Made by a program: the position numbers and the translations under genes. Shown piece after piece: positions 21,516 through 32,960 of a stretch of 64,000 nucleotides of DNA (within the stretch, counting starts at the first letter, position 1; the number at the start of each line of letters is the position of its first letter). Source of the stretch: Plazaster borealis (lineage: Eukaryota > Echinodermata > Asteroidea > Forcipulatida > Labidiasteridae). The notes beneath the pieces were generated by a model. That model saw nothing but the letters and a program-made list of their open reading frames with translations, did no database searches and was not told where the DNA came from. The DNA is taken from positions 11,053,501 to 11,117,500 of the forward strand of contig CM037473.1 in the NCBI GenBank assembly GCA_021014325.1. The letters run 5' to 3'.

Positions 21516-21893
21516 TTAAAGGCAGTGGACACTATTGGTAATTACTCAAAATAATTATTAGCATAAAACCTTACTTGGTAACGAGTAATGGGGAGCTGTT
21601 GATAGTATAAAACATTGTGAGAAACGGCTCCCTCTGAAGTAACGTAGTTTTCGAGAAATTTTCAACGAATTTGATTTCGAGACCTCGGAATTAGATTTTG
21701 AGGTCTCGAAATCAAGCATCTGAAAGCACACAACTTCGTGTGACAAGGTGTTTTTTCTTGCATTATTATCTCGCAACTTCGACGACCAATTGAGCTCAAA
21801 TTTTCACAGGTTTGTTATTTTATGCATATGTTGAGATACACCAAGTGAGAAGACTGGTCTTTGACAATTACCAATAGTGTCCAGTGTCTTTAA
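21516..21893. mobile_element. M1 MITE, divergent subfamily
   Basis: TTAA-flanked, with ends AGGCAGTGGACACTATTGG and CCAATAGTGTCCAGTGTCT. The outer body is as in M1, but the centre is replaced by a GATTTCGAGACCTC inverted pair. The TIRs carry CACTATTGG where the others have CACGTTTGG, so this is a distinct subfamily. Confidence 0.85.
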
Positions 21894-22061
21894 TATCCAC
21901 CCATTTAATAAAAAGATGTAAAACACAGGATTGAATAGATTTAAGGGCCATTCATTCAGAATATTCAATACAAAAAATAGTTGGTGGCCTGACGTTGTGA
22001 CCCTGGCAGAGTCTTGTAAACCTTCGAAAAAGACTCTGGCCACTGAATTTTTTTGCATTTA

Positions 22062-22282
22062 AACCCCTTGCAGACACAGAACGCACCTCCGCAAAATGCG
22101 TATCTAGTTCTTTTTAGTTCTTCTTGACTGAATTTTCTATTGGTTCCTTCCCCTTTTGTTTTTTCTCTTCTTTTGCTATCGCCTTGAGCACCTTTGGTGG
22201 ATATGTGTGCTTTATAAGACTTTGTTATTTATTATCTACCATTTCCACCAAACAGGACCTGTACGTGTAAGTGCAAGGGGTC
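22062..22282. mobile_element. M7 MITE
   Basis: AACCCCTTGCAGAC at the left and GTGCAAGGGGTC at the right form the inverted ends. The body has AGAACGCACCTCCGC and CTACCATTTCCACC, shared with 17957. Confidence 0.65.
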
Positions 22283-22325
22283 ATTAGGAACATTTTGGGG
22301 AAGGGGCAAACTGTATGTTCATAAT

Positions 22326-22563
22326 TGATGGTATGCTGCGTGCAGTGCTGGCTTACATTAACCAACGGTAAATGTTTTATGCATGAACCGTTGGTTATTG
22401 TGGACCAGCATTGCGCCCAGCATACCATTTATTACCAGCATGAGACCAACCAGGTATGCTACGCACAACGCTGGTTCGAGATAACCAACGGTTCATGTAT
22501 AAAAACAAGAACCGCTGGTTATCGTGGACCAGCGGTTGTGTGCAGCATACCATTGATTACCAG
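22326..22563. repeat. Two palindromes in tandem
   Basis: First unit 22326-22432: GATGGTATGCTGCGTGCAG ... CTGCGCCCAGCATACCATT-like end. Second unit 22446-22563: CAGGTATGCTACGCACAAC ... GTGTGCAGCATACCATTGAT. Each is an inverted pair about 45-50 bp per arm around AACCGTTGGTTAT-like cores, and the two units are related. Open frames on both strands here encode near-identical peptides only because the DNA is palindromic. Confidence 0.75.
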
Positions 22564-22832
22564 CCATATTTGTTTCCGTAAGGCGAGGATTCTGAAAAAC
22601 AGTGAGAATTTATCGATTTTTGCATAAAATGTTTTGCGGAGTTGATTTTATGGAACACACAATGCTCAATGAGAGTACAAAGAACACAAAAAGCCTAATT
22701 TTGGCAAGATCTGTTTTCAAAATAGAACTGTATGCATGTAAACGTGAAGCATGTAAAAAGTTTGGAACAGAATTTTGTATGTCACTCAAGGGTAGTGGAG
22801 ACGATAGCGGAACGAACTTCATCATAGTTCTA

Positions 22833-22894
22833 GGAGTACACCAAGTGAGGATACTGGTCTTTCACAATGACCAAAAAAGTGTACCCTGCCTTTA
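22833..22894. repeat. M1 right-end fragment
   Basis: CACCAAGTGAGGATACTGGT through GTGTACCCTGCCTTTAA, the last 60 bp of M1. The left part is absent. Confidence 0.65.
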
Positions 22895-24802
22895 ACTCCT
22901 TTAAATGATGATATGGACATATTGAGTCGAGTGTATCATATTATGTCGAGTGTGTCATTTTAATTGAGTGTATCTCGTAACACTAACGATAGGGGTAAAC
23001 ATCCTACCGTACCAGGCACCATCGCCATGGATGTAGAAATAATAATGCAAATTTTACACAAACAATTTCAAACACATTACACAGGAAAGGTGCATGTGAT
23101 GTACAATAACATGTACATTTTGGATGTGGGATCATGGTCCGAGGACTCCGGAGGAAGGATAGGATAAGGTGGACAAAAAAATTGTTATTTTTACAGGCAA
23201 CGGTAAAATCATCCGATTGCTGTTTCGCTGGAAGATCATTATATAACTCTACTTCTACTTCTACTTCGATACTCGGCATAGTCCTTCAGTCAGGATGTTG
23301 ACACCAAGGATAGCTGCTTATGTCTGTATCATGTGCGGTGCTAGCCCTGGTAGGACGTCAGTCAGTGCCACTGCACTGACGTCCTGGGTATAAAGATCCT
23401 TTACAATGTGAACAAAATTTTGAGTAACCTTTTAAAATATTTGTACCTAATTTGAGAAGCTGAAACTCCATTCACTTATTCTTGGTGCCTTTAATTACAC
23501 TTTTACTGAGTTCAAAACCTATCAAATACATCCATAAATGACATTATTTCCGAAAATAAGTCCAAGTTGTGCACTGGCGCTGTGACTCCGTCGTGTTGCC
23601 GCCCGGAAGAAAAAGCGTTCAGTGTTACGGGTTAGACAGCGCCCTCTTTTGTGGACTTGGTTCCATGTCAGTTGAGGTTGTCGCAACGAATGCGTCAATT
23701 TCCATTTTATTTTCACAATAATGTCATCCAAGGATAAAATTGGCAATATTGAATAGAGCAGTCGTAAGGTTGAGGACACAAGGAACATGTGAGTCACGTT
23801 TCAGCTTCCTCAAATAGGTAAAAATATGATGAAAAATGGTTATAAATTTTGTTGCAATGCCTGAGGACCTTTATACCCTGGACTCCGTCGCGTTGTATGC
23901 AACGGAGGAGTCCAACCTGGGCTAGTGCGGTGCCAAGTGTTGCAGTGCATTTTATTGTACAAGGTAGCTCTCTTAAACGCATACACGAGTAGCCAACATT
24001 AGAACATTATAAATGATCAAATAAATAACAACATTTTTCGTCTACATCCAGGAAACATTACATTCCACCTTCGAATACCTGCTGAGTGTTACTATTTTCT
24101 TTCACCTCCCCAAAAAAGTTCCATAAGCTTGTATTATAATTTAAAATTTAATCATACATTTAACCATGGATTGTATATCCTTTTTCTAATCTGTGGCTCA
24201 AAAATGTGCAATACGGCAAAATAACGCTTGTTGTAGGTATGTGAAGATCCGCATCGATCGCGGCCGCTATTTTCTGCCAGATTTGTGTTTCTGATTGGCT
24301 GTCGGCGATGATGACACTCTTTTACTGAACCATACGTTATTAAAAGGTAAACCCACATATTAATTGTTATTCTGTCTTTAATATCTGAAAGTTTTGTCAG
24401 TTTTTATGGATTGGCAAATTCCCAATCAATTGCCTGTTAGAAAATGACGCTAATTAACGAGCTTCAAATGCTTGTAATTTCTTTATCAATTAAGACTTCT
24501 CAATAATTTTGGTATCACTGTGTAGGATTTTTCATGCTCTTTCCAGTGGTACTAATTGCATTCGTATTGGTTCACTTTGAATTTTTTCTTCACATACCTA
24601 CTTGTTGGGTGATTATGGTTTGTTTTTTTACCGTCGCCGGTAAAATCTAGTAAATAGTAAAATATCCACTGCCAAAAAGGAAAGCAAAAAAGGTTTATAA
24701 CACAACAAAATCAATGTCAGTTCACGTCAAAAGTAAACTTGTAACCTGTCAACATGTCAATGAGTGCCAATGTTATATTATTCTTAGAAAACTGAGACTT
24801 AC

Positions 24803-24900
24803 CTGGGATATTATGAGGTCAAAAACATCCACAAGTCCACAGTGCTGTAGTGTTGTCGAATTTTGATATGCGACTGATGTTTGATTGCTCTACATCATCT
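24803..24900 (-). other. Putative non-coding first exon of RNFT
   Basis: Minus-strand sequence ending ATATCCCAG|GTAAGTC, a strong donor. It pairs with the acceptor at 21472 that begins the exon holding the RNFT ATG. The 5' limit is arbitrary. It would put the promoter near 24.9 kb, 8 kb downstream of the malectin stop codon on the same strand. Confidence 0.4.
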
Positions 24901-25168
24901 ACCGCCCCCTAGCGGCAACCCAAAACACAGGAGAGACAAAAAACTACCACTAAACTGAAATAGCTCCCTCTAACGGCACAACAGCGCAAGGACATTTTAA
25001 GATTAAAAACAAATTAATTACACATATTAATTAATAGTTTACTTGCAAGAAGATGACACACCAAAAGACAAAAAGCAAATTTTATTGCACAGGTAAATTG
25101 TCTTAATATGCCAATAAAAAATTGAGAAAATATGAAAGAGAGAGACAACCAGCTCAATTTACATGCTC

Positions 25169-25246
25169 CCTAGCCCACCTTGTTGAGCTGAGTGTTATGA
25201 GACCGATGTTAAAAGAGAGCCATTACAGCTCAACAAGGTGGGCTAC
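25169..25246. repeat. Perfect 19-bp-arm hairpin
   Basis: TAGCCCACCTTGTTGAGCT at 25169 is repeated inverted ending at 25246, with a 40-nt loop. Stem is perfect. It lies between the putative RNFT first exon and the distal poly(A) candidate of malectin. Confidence 0.85.
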
Positions 25247-26307
25247 ATGCCCCCAAAGTCACATCATGTTTTATCAAGTTGTTTCAATGTTTTACAAGGT
25301 TTCTTCCATACAAACATGACAATCTCACATAACGATAAACTTTCCGAGCCAACTTAGCATTGAGTATAAGAAATTTAGAGTAAATATCCCATCAACATTG
25401 CTTCGATAAAACGAAAACCTAATGATAATGAAACTCAACATCTCACAAAGTTTGAAATAAAATGGCAATGCCTTTTATTTTGATAAATCTTCCCGTTTGC
25501 ATATCAACTTTGGCACAAATAAAGTTTGAGCCAAATCCAAAGAACACATTGTATATTAACCACCAATAAAATACAAAGTTTTATACCCTTCGTGTGGCTG
25601 CTGTTACTAATCAGAATACAACTTAAACAAATGTTATTTATTTCATTTTGCAAAATATACATCCTATAACATAGATTGTCAGTGAGACAACATTTTTTCA
25701 CAGTACTGTACATCGACCACAAGAAATACAACTACAACATCTGAAGAGGAAATAACAAAAAAAACCAATTATGGCAAATAACAATTTTTGATCAAGCAGC
25801 AGTGTCCAGCAGTTGCCGATCCAATTCCATTCCTTCATTAAAAACTAAGTACATGTAAATTCATGAGTATTTCCCACTTTTTGCATATTTTCCCATTTTC
25901 TGCACTAAACAATTTGGACAAAAATTGCTTGCATTAAACAAAGTTTGTTCATACTATCATCAAAATCAATAATGAGAAAACCCAGCAAAGTAATATAGAT
26001 TTAGTGTAAAGTAACCCAGCAAATTAATATAGATTTAGTGTAAAGTACCTTGACCAATTTAAACGGGATTAAAATTACAAAATAATCATCTTAAACCCAA
26101 CGCACTTTACAATACCACTTCCTCCATGGAATAAGTAACACCCAAATGATTGGGCTCAACTTCATTTATACACATATCACATAATGACTACTTTGATTAA
26201 TGGAATCAATCTTCCCCTTGCAGTAATAAGCATTCACAGATTGAACATGTTGATTCAAATGCTTCCTACTTGGCCTGTGACCCAATTTCATTGCTCATCA
26301 GGCCTGG

Positions 26308-26540
26308 AATTGACCATATTTTTGACCGCATGAGGGCGCTTTCTTCAGGGAATGTCTTGCATCACAGATACAGTTTCATCTTATTTTAATTGCCTGTATG
26401 TAGTTTTCTTGCATCATTGACGAAATACATAAACATAATAATAACCAAAATGAAACCCCCCGTTTGTTTACTTGTTTTTCTTCACGTACAAATTGGTCCA
26501 CAAACGCCCTCACGCGGTCAAAAATACGGCGAATTCTATC
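26308..26540. mobile_element. Inverted-repeat insert inside M8
   Basis: Left arm ATATTTTTGACCGCATGAGG; right arm is its approximate inverse, CCTCACGCGGTCAAAAATA. About 230 bp, no coding capacity. It disrupts the M8 element. Confidence 0.65.
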
Positions 26541-26640
26541 TTATTTTCTTTTTCATTTTCACTATGCAAAAAGGGCACTTCCATTGGAATTCTTAAAGTC
26601 TATGGAAACTTCTGCTGAAGGGGCATCAAGGCCAAGAACA

Positions 26641-26881
26641 GGGCCCAATTTCATAGAGCTGCTAAGCACAACAATTTGCTTAGCATGAAATTTCTTCCTT
26701 GATAAAAACAGGATTACCAACCAAATTTCCACGTGATTTTCAGGATAAGCAAACAACAGCTGAATACCAGTAACAAGCAATATGCAACACATGGAAATTT
26801 GGTTGGTAATCCTGTTTTTATCAAGGAAGAAATTTCATGCTAAGCAAATTGTTGTGCTTAGCAGCTCTATGAAATTGGGCC
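26641..26881. mobile_element. M2 palindromic MITE (well preserved)
   Basis: Nearly full-length palindrome. Its left half runs from GGGCCCAATTTCATAGAGCT through TTGATAAAAACAGGATTACC. Its right half is the inverse, ending in AGCTCTATGAAATTGGGCC. Very close to the copy at 57639-57876, including the asymmetric core AAACAACAGCTGAATACCAG, implying recent movement. Inserted into an M8 element. Confidence 0.9.
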
Positions 26882-27330
26882 ATGGGCAACACAGGCCATG
26901 GCCTCCGTGTAATTCCAGATCTGGCTCATGCTTACCATACGCTAAAAATCAGAAAACCACACACATTTATTTCAAAGGTTAGCAAGGATTTGTTTTCTTG
27001 TGTGCATGCGCCCTGCATGTTACTAAGCATTCTGTGCTTACACAGCTAGCACAGAAATTTTGTGCTAACCTAATGGTGACTGGTAAGGCCAGAATTTTGT
27101 AGATCCGACAGAAAATTCAAGGTTCTATCTATCTGCAGTCAAATATTCACTAAACACAACGAAGAAGAATTAATTCCATTAAGTTACCATATAGTGCAAT
27201 AAAAAAGTATTAGTACTTGTATTATTATCGACTTTAGTCCCAGTTTACTTCTGGGTAGAAATAATAGTTCCCTTAGTTAATAAATAAAGCACCTGGGTCC
27301 ATGACCCAAATAAGTAAGATCTCTGCTATA

Positions 27331-27704
27331 TTAAAGGTATCGTACACGTTTGGTAATTACTCAAAATATATATTAGCATAAAAACTGACTTGGTAACGAG
27401 CAACAGAGAGCTGTTGATAGTATAAAACATTGTGAGAAACGACTCCCTCTGAAGTAACGTAGTTTTTGAGAAAGAGGTAATTTCTCACTAAAATAATAAA
27501 AACTTCTTGCAAGAAGTTTTTATTCCCAATCTTAAAGCACACAAATTTGTACAACAAGGGTGTTTTTTCTTTCATAATTTTCTTGCAACTTCGATGACCA
27601 ATTGAGCCCAAATTTTCACAGGCTTGTGTTTTTATGCATATGTTGGGATACACCAAGTGAGAACACTGGTCTGTGACAATTACCAAACGTGTACGATGCC
27701 TTCA
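27331..27704. mobile_element. M1 MITE
   Basis: TTAA at the left, TTCA (one change) at the right. Ends are AGGTATCGTACACGTTTGG and CCAAACGTGTACGATGCC. Carries the CTTCTTGCAAGAAG central palindrome. An M3 element starts 22 bp further on. Confidence 0.88.
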
Positions 27705-27725
27705 AGGCTCACAGCTCAGTGTTAA

Positions 27726-27912
27726 GCCCGGTTCATACTTCCTACGAATGCTTCTTGCGAAGCAAATTTGACGTCACAGCTCTGTTTTCGCTGCGAATGT
27801 TTCTCAAGACTCGAGCACAGCTCAACAGCTCAACTCTTCCGAATTGTTCGTTGCGAATTTGTGACGTCAAAATTCGCATCACATTCGCATTCGCAGGAAG
27901 TATGAACCGGGC
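27726..27912. mobile_element. M3 MITE (GCCCGGTTCATACTTCC ends)
   Basis: Inverted ends GCCCGGTTCATACTTCCT and AGGAAGTATGAACCGGGC, with an interior of GCGAATG / CATTCGC and TGACGTCA blocks. The second copy is at 61659-61839. Non-coding. TTAA precedes it and TTTA follows, so the target may be TTAA-like, but this is unproven. Confidence 0.85.
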
Positions 27913-28282
27913 TTTACCATGGTCAATATTCCTCTGCTTATGAAGCTTTTCAAAGGCGCAATAACATTCTTTGGGTTTTTTCCAGCTGCACTTTGTGGAT
28001 GAACAGAGCTGTACTTAGTTGGCCCCCTTTTCCAGCATGACTCCAAATGCTTCATCTAGCATGAGTTCCAGGTGGGTTTTAAGGCTAGAATCTGTTACAG
28101 CAGGATGTTCAGGGAATACTGCAACATGATATCAACCTTTACACTCTGGTGCAGTGGCATCAACAAATTCCAAAAGAATCTTTTAAAAGTTGGTAACTAA
28201 AGTTTCTTTTTAAACAGATACTAAGTGACGTTTGAAGCTTTGCATGGTGTGGATCATACGAAAAACTGGAATAGTAAACTTT

Positions 28283-28545
28283 TGGGTACAACAATGTATA
28301 AAAACTCCCTTTTGGGAGAAGTGTTGGTTCTAAGAAGTGTTGGTTCTAAGAAGTGTTGGTTCTAAGAAGTGTTGGTTCTAAGAAGTGTTGGTTCTAAGAA
28401 GTGTTGGTTCTAAGAAGTGTTGGTTCTAAGAAGTGTTGGTTCTAAGAAGTGTTGGTTCTATCTTGAGACCACACTGGTTCTTCTTAGAACCAACACTTCC
28501 CCAAAAAGAGTTTTAAAGGCCTACATAGTTGTACCCACAACTTTA
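28283..28545. mobile_element. Foldback element with a 16-bp array in one arm
   Basis: Outer arms pair: TGGGTACAACAATGTATAAA on the left with the inverse of CCTACATAGTTGTACCCACA on the right, then AAACTCCCTTTTGGG with CCCCAAAAAGAGTTT. Inside the left arm the unit GAAGTGTTGGTTCTAA is repeated nine times (28318-28460). The right arm holds one inverted copy (TTAGAACCAACACTTC). Confidence 0.88.
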
Positions 28546-28839
28546 CTAGTGTTTCTTAAACAGTTACCGTAAAGGTACACAAAGTGACTGCACATATTGC
28601 TTGTACCATAATATTTTGAAATTTACAAACTCGTATGATGTTTTAAACATCGGTAAATATCGTTCCCAGAAAACTTTGATGCTGTCCTAGTACATCCTCA
28701 ACCTCCATAATTAGAGAAATAACATCCGAGTACCTACTGTTAGAAGAAACAAGTAGTGTAAATAAACAGCTTCTTACATTGTATGGGAAAACAGGACGAC
28801 AAGTTTGCAGTTTAGAGAGAGTGGTGGGTTTTTTTGGTG

Positions 28840-28874
28840 TTTTTTTTTTTTTTTTTTTTTGGGGGGGGGGGGGG
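28840..28874 (+). repeat. T21-G14 homopolymer junction
   Basis: Twenty-one T followed by fourteen G. A similar T11-G11 junction is at 32388-32409, a G15 run at 36038-36052, and a C13 run at 34365-34377. These may be real G-rich tracts or assembly length errors. Confidence 0.9.
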
Positions 28875-29067
28875 CGTCCCCAGGAGCTTGTTTAAAAAAT
28901 ATTTGTTGTGAATTTTAGTGGTACAGACATGGAATTGATAATACACAGTAAATGAAGTACTCTGTGAACTACATGTTAACATAGAGGTAAAAGCCTCTAA
29001 GATACCACAGGAAATGCACACTGAAGAAAAAGCACACTGACCATAAGCATCGCTATTTGTAAGAACT

Positions 29068-29217
29068 GGGCTTGATTTCACCAAGAGCTAAGAGATTGAT
29101 CTTAACTGTGTATCAATCTTAATTGCTAAGCAAAGTGTGGTGTCACAATACAACTCACTATGGTATTACTGACAACTCATCTTAAGATGAATCTTATCTC
29201 TTTTTGAAATCGTCCCC
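29068..29217. mobile_element. M5 MITE (GGGCTYGATTTCAC ends)
   Basis: Left GGGCTTGATTTCACCAAGAG, right TTTTTGAAATCGTCCCC. The interior is shared with 46883-47030 (TGATGTCACAATACAA-like; ACTCATCTTAAGATGAATC). About 150 bp, non-coding. Confidence 0.8.
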
Positions 29218-30069
29218 AGCAAAAATGTGCACCGCCACAACCATTTGATTTTCTGACCTTATGCTAACCCCAATATACATGTGAACATCGTCAAACATCC
29301 AGTATTCCACTGCAGACCTTTCAAGAATGCTCTCGCCAATTAAAACAAATTGAGGCAGTGATACCTCTCATAATTAAGTGCAAAGGTAGAAGGATGCCTG
29401 ATATGTCTCAACATTAGAGCATGCTCAAATATTTGGTCACATATTTAGCATAGTTGAAATACTACTAGTACAAATGATTCTCTCTATTCTAAAGTTTATA
29501 TTTGTGTTAATGTAGCGTACCCTGTTTGAAAAAAACTGGTTTTTTTAAAGTTGCCCCTGTGACTGATACTTTTTATCGGACGAACAATCTTTTCAGGAAT
29601 GCTCCATGCAGAAAACATCTGCTTCGTAAAATTGGTCAGTTTAACAACCAGTGACAGTCAAACAAACGTCAATGCATTCTAGCTAACCACAGGCATTTCA
29701 AACTTGGCAATGGCATACTTGTTGATCAAAGTTGTACTGTCACACAAAAAAAAACACATTAAAAAAACCAAACCCACAACCGTTTCAAACAAAGAAACTA
29801 TTCCTAGCTTTTGTTTAAGTATACAAAGTAACAGTGTACAGACCCAAACATTAGTTATAAAAGAAACACTTTAAAAAATAAGCTCATAAAAACACATGAC
29901 TTGGCCTATCTTACATTATGCCTAGTTAGTTAGTTAACAGAGTGAAATTTGACAAACATCAGAGTATCAGCATCAATCATAAACTCTTCCATCCCAAGAA
30001 ACAATACGATAACTCAACAGGACGGTATGAGACTAAGACCCCAAAAAACTAATGACCAGTTTCAAATCA

Positions 30070-30353
30070 AAGGTAGGGTCATCGTTTGGTTTTTGTCAAC
30101 GTGATGCTAATTTATAGCCCAAATTATCAAAAAGATACAATAAAAGTCACTTGTGTCACTTGATGAGAAAACAGCAACAAAAAAGTCACTGTGTTTTCAT
30201 CAAGTACATCAAATCCATCCACCTTTAGCTAAAGTACCGAAATAATTTTGCAGGAAGCTTACAACCATTACATTCTTTATAACAAGGAGGCTTTCGGATA
30301 CAAAATATGCAAATTTTTCCCCAGGGTCATTACCAAAGTATGACCCTACCTTG
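30070..30353. mobile_element. M6 MITE
   Basis: AAGGTAGGGTCATCGTTTGG at the left and AAAGTATGACCCTACCTT at the right. Shorter relative of 15386-15940, with the same internal GAGAAAACAGCAACAAAA and GCTTTCGGATA blocks. Confidence 0.82.
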
Positions 30354-31001
30354 AAGCCAGTACCCTCCCTCCTTATTCCATTCTAAACAAATGTCTCATA
30401 AAAACCAAGTCTGCTAAAAATTACAATTAAATTAATTCAAAGAAAAGGTAATTTCTTTCATTGATTCATTACAATGCCCCCAAAACAGTTAAGATCATAG
30501 CATTTAAACAGCATCAACTACCAATAATCCAATTACATTTAATTAGTACTATGAACAGAAGGCAAACTTTTTCAAATTAAATTTCGGCTTTTGGTACATG
30601 TATGTATTTCAAACCTGCCAACTTTAGAAGTACCCACTGCAACAAAGCTGCCAACATTTGCATCTTTCAATCAGGGAGATTTTGTTTAACAATCAAAGAG
30701 ATATTTAGAATTACATTCAATATAGGGACAAAGTTTCCATAATGAAGGAGATTTTCAACTTTGTTGATCAGAAAATGGAAAGATTGGTTTGTTTTCAGGG
30801 AACTTTCTGCAGAATCAGGGAGAGTCTGCAGCTCTGCCACTGTATATTGTGTGTACAAAAAGACTTGATTGCAATCAAGTTTAATATCATCGGACAGCCA
30901 TGTTGCACTGAAGTGTTACAATACTTATTGGTAAAATACCAATGTTAATTACCCTTCCAAACATTATTTTGTGAACAAACCTTACCCGTTAAGTTATGTA
31001 T

Positions 31002-31007
31002 TTTATT
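31002..31007 (-). terminator. Candidate poly(A) signal for malectin
   Basis: First convincing minus-strand AATAAA I found past the malectin stop, about 1.95 kb into the 3'UTR. An alternative lies near 25079-25094. Weak evidence. Confidence 0.3.
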
Positions 31008-31883
31008 TTGAATAACAAGAAGTGAGTGGCATAAACATAACACCCAATTATCAGTAACACCATCAACACCTACCAAAATTTCATTTTGACTTTTTTTAAA
31101 GGAAAATGCTAAAGTTTGTGGAAATGCTTCATAACTCATAAAAAGATCAAGGTGATTGTTTATAAGCCCCCAAAAAAGGATAGCACGACAAATGAAATGC
31201 ACTTGTACCTCAACTCTCAAATTCTTTTCTAAACGGCTAAAATAACCCACCACACTGTGCTAGCACAAGTGAAGCCCTACAGGCCTTGACACACAAGGTA
31301 AGTTCCAAAGGCAACTTAGAGGTAACCAAATGCACTGCATGCAAAAGGAACACCCCGGACGCAGTAGCACAAGGGACATTTCTCTGTGTCTCACTGTCCC
31401 AAGGAAAAATATAATGTAAAAGTGAAATGAAGATGGTTTTTTCTTCTTCTTGAAGTTTGCCTGAAACTGGTCGTCTGCAAATTGCCTTAAGTGACACGGC
31501 TTGAAGGGTCCGTGACAGTTACAGTCGACTGGGTCACCTCCTCCATGACCATCATAACCATCTTTGCCAAGATAAGGTTTGGATATATCCCAAACTGCAG
31601 ACGTGCAGTTAGTTCAACTTAAGCTTTGTTAGCAGTGGAACTTGCTCTAAGTTTTTACATGGACGTTGAGTGACTTTGGATTTCAATATAATACAATATA
31701 CTGTACAAGTAACACACTGTACTAAACAACCTCGCTTCACAATGATCCGCCTGTCAAAAATGCAACTAAAGATCTGTCCAGAGTAAATAAGAAAATAAAA
31801 GTTCAGTGCATCTACACCTTGTATCAGGGGATCTTTCATAGAGCTACTTTGCACAAAAGAATATCAGCTGAAGTTGGTGTACA

Positions 31884-32076
31884 GGGCCCAATTTCATAGA
31901 GCTGCCTGAACAGAAAATATTCCTTTACAATTTTCTGCTAAGCAGAAATGAGCAGGATACCAGTCACAAATTGTACTTGTAACATGGTAGTTTGGCTGGT
32001 AACCTTATTCTGGTAAGCACAATTTAGTTATGCTTAGCTACTTTTTGTGCTTAAGCAGCTCTATGAAATTAGGCCC
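31884..32076. mobile_element. M2 palindromic MITE
   Basis: GGGCCCAATTTCATAGAGCT at the left and AGCTCTATGAAATTAGGCCC at the right. The middle is diverged but keeps GCTAAGCAGAAATG and TGCTTAGCTA. Confidence 0.82.
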
Positions 32077-32960
32077 AGGGCCTATTTCAAGCTGCTGCTT
32101 ACCACATAATTCTGTGCTCTGTAAAATGTGCAACACCATTGAATGTAAGCATAGAATTCCGCGGTAAACAGTGCCATAAATGTTAAGCCTGTGCCAGAAA
32201 TGTTGTTATCTTTGAGAAAACTTTGTTTGACGATCTGTGCATAAAAAAATCACAGGAAAGCCCGTCTTCTATGAAACCTTAAGTTTCTTGACAAGTTGAG
32301 TAAATGCAATAGCACTCTTCCTACAGTCCAAAAAACACTGCTGTAGAAATCACCTTTCTAATTTTCTTCTTTTTGTTGTTGTTGTTGTTTTTTTTTTTGG
32401 GGGGGGGGGTTCTGCTCAGCAATTCCTGAATATAATAAAACTGGACCCTAGTCACTGAAACCAATTTAAAAAACAGAAAAACCTACACATCTCATTGGCA
32501 GATTTTTCATTCCAGTTTAAAAACCAACACTGTGGTGCTGAAGAAAGTTCACTGATACATTTCAGAAGGTTTTTACACATATGTAACTTGAAGTGAAGGT
32601 GTACATGTAATTGCTCTGCATAACTCATTACAGCAACCCTTGTATCCACCCAAGGTCCAGCTGCATAAAGGATGACTTGGTGCAAACTGTTCATACATTC
32701 CCAACTAAATTGTATGTGCACGGCCTCTCCTTTAAGCAACTAAGGGGGTTAAAAGTTGAGAGTTTGATGTACCAACTCATACAGACAAAGCACCTTTAAA
32801 ACAATATTTTGTCATAGCTTCTAACCGCATAAAATATTATACATCCTGGTTAAAGTCATTTATGAGACAAAAAACACACATTGACCTTTTCATTTTCTTA
32901 AAAAAGAAAAGACAAAAAAAAAAGGGAAAACTATTTTAACCTAAAGGTTTACAATCAGCG

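Larger units (their letters stand above)
21472..24802 (-). other. Probable 5'UTR intron of RNFT, repeat-filled
   Basis: Bounded by a TTTTTTTATCTTGCAG acceptor (21472) and a CCCAG|GTAAGT donor (24802). It contains M1 copies (21516; 22833 partial), an M7 element (22062), a double palindrome (22326-22563) and two facing remnants with TACCCAGGACGT-like ends (about 23340-23400 and 23870-23935). No coding exon is recognised. Confidence 0.5.
26303..26925. mobile_element. M8 element broken by two other insertions
   Basis: Outer ends CAGGCCTGGAATT (26303) and GTAATTCCAG (about 26912-26921) belong to one M8 copy, as shown by comparison with the compact copies at 40242 and 61388. Its body (CATTTTCACTATGCAAAAAG; GGGCACTTCCATTGG; GGGGCATCAAGGCCAAGA; GGCCATGGCCTCCGTG) is interrupted by an inverted-repeat insert at about 26308-26540 and by an M2 palindrome at 26641-26881. 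Confidence 0.8.
24901..32960. other. Intergenic or long malectin 3'UTR; no coding gene seen
   Basis: Eight kilobases between the RNFT 5' end and the malectin stop codon. Reverse-strand AATAAA occurs at 31002-31007 and again near 25079-25094, so the malectin 3'UTR could be about 2 kb or as long as 7.9 kb. Inverted-repeat elements are listed separately. Open frames here are short and match nothing I recognise. Confidence 0.5.

Noticed and set aside
22325..22627. Open frames on both strands with Cys-rich repeats
   Set aside because: The peptides match each other because the DNA is palindromic. There is no family similarity.
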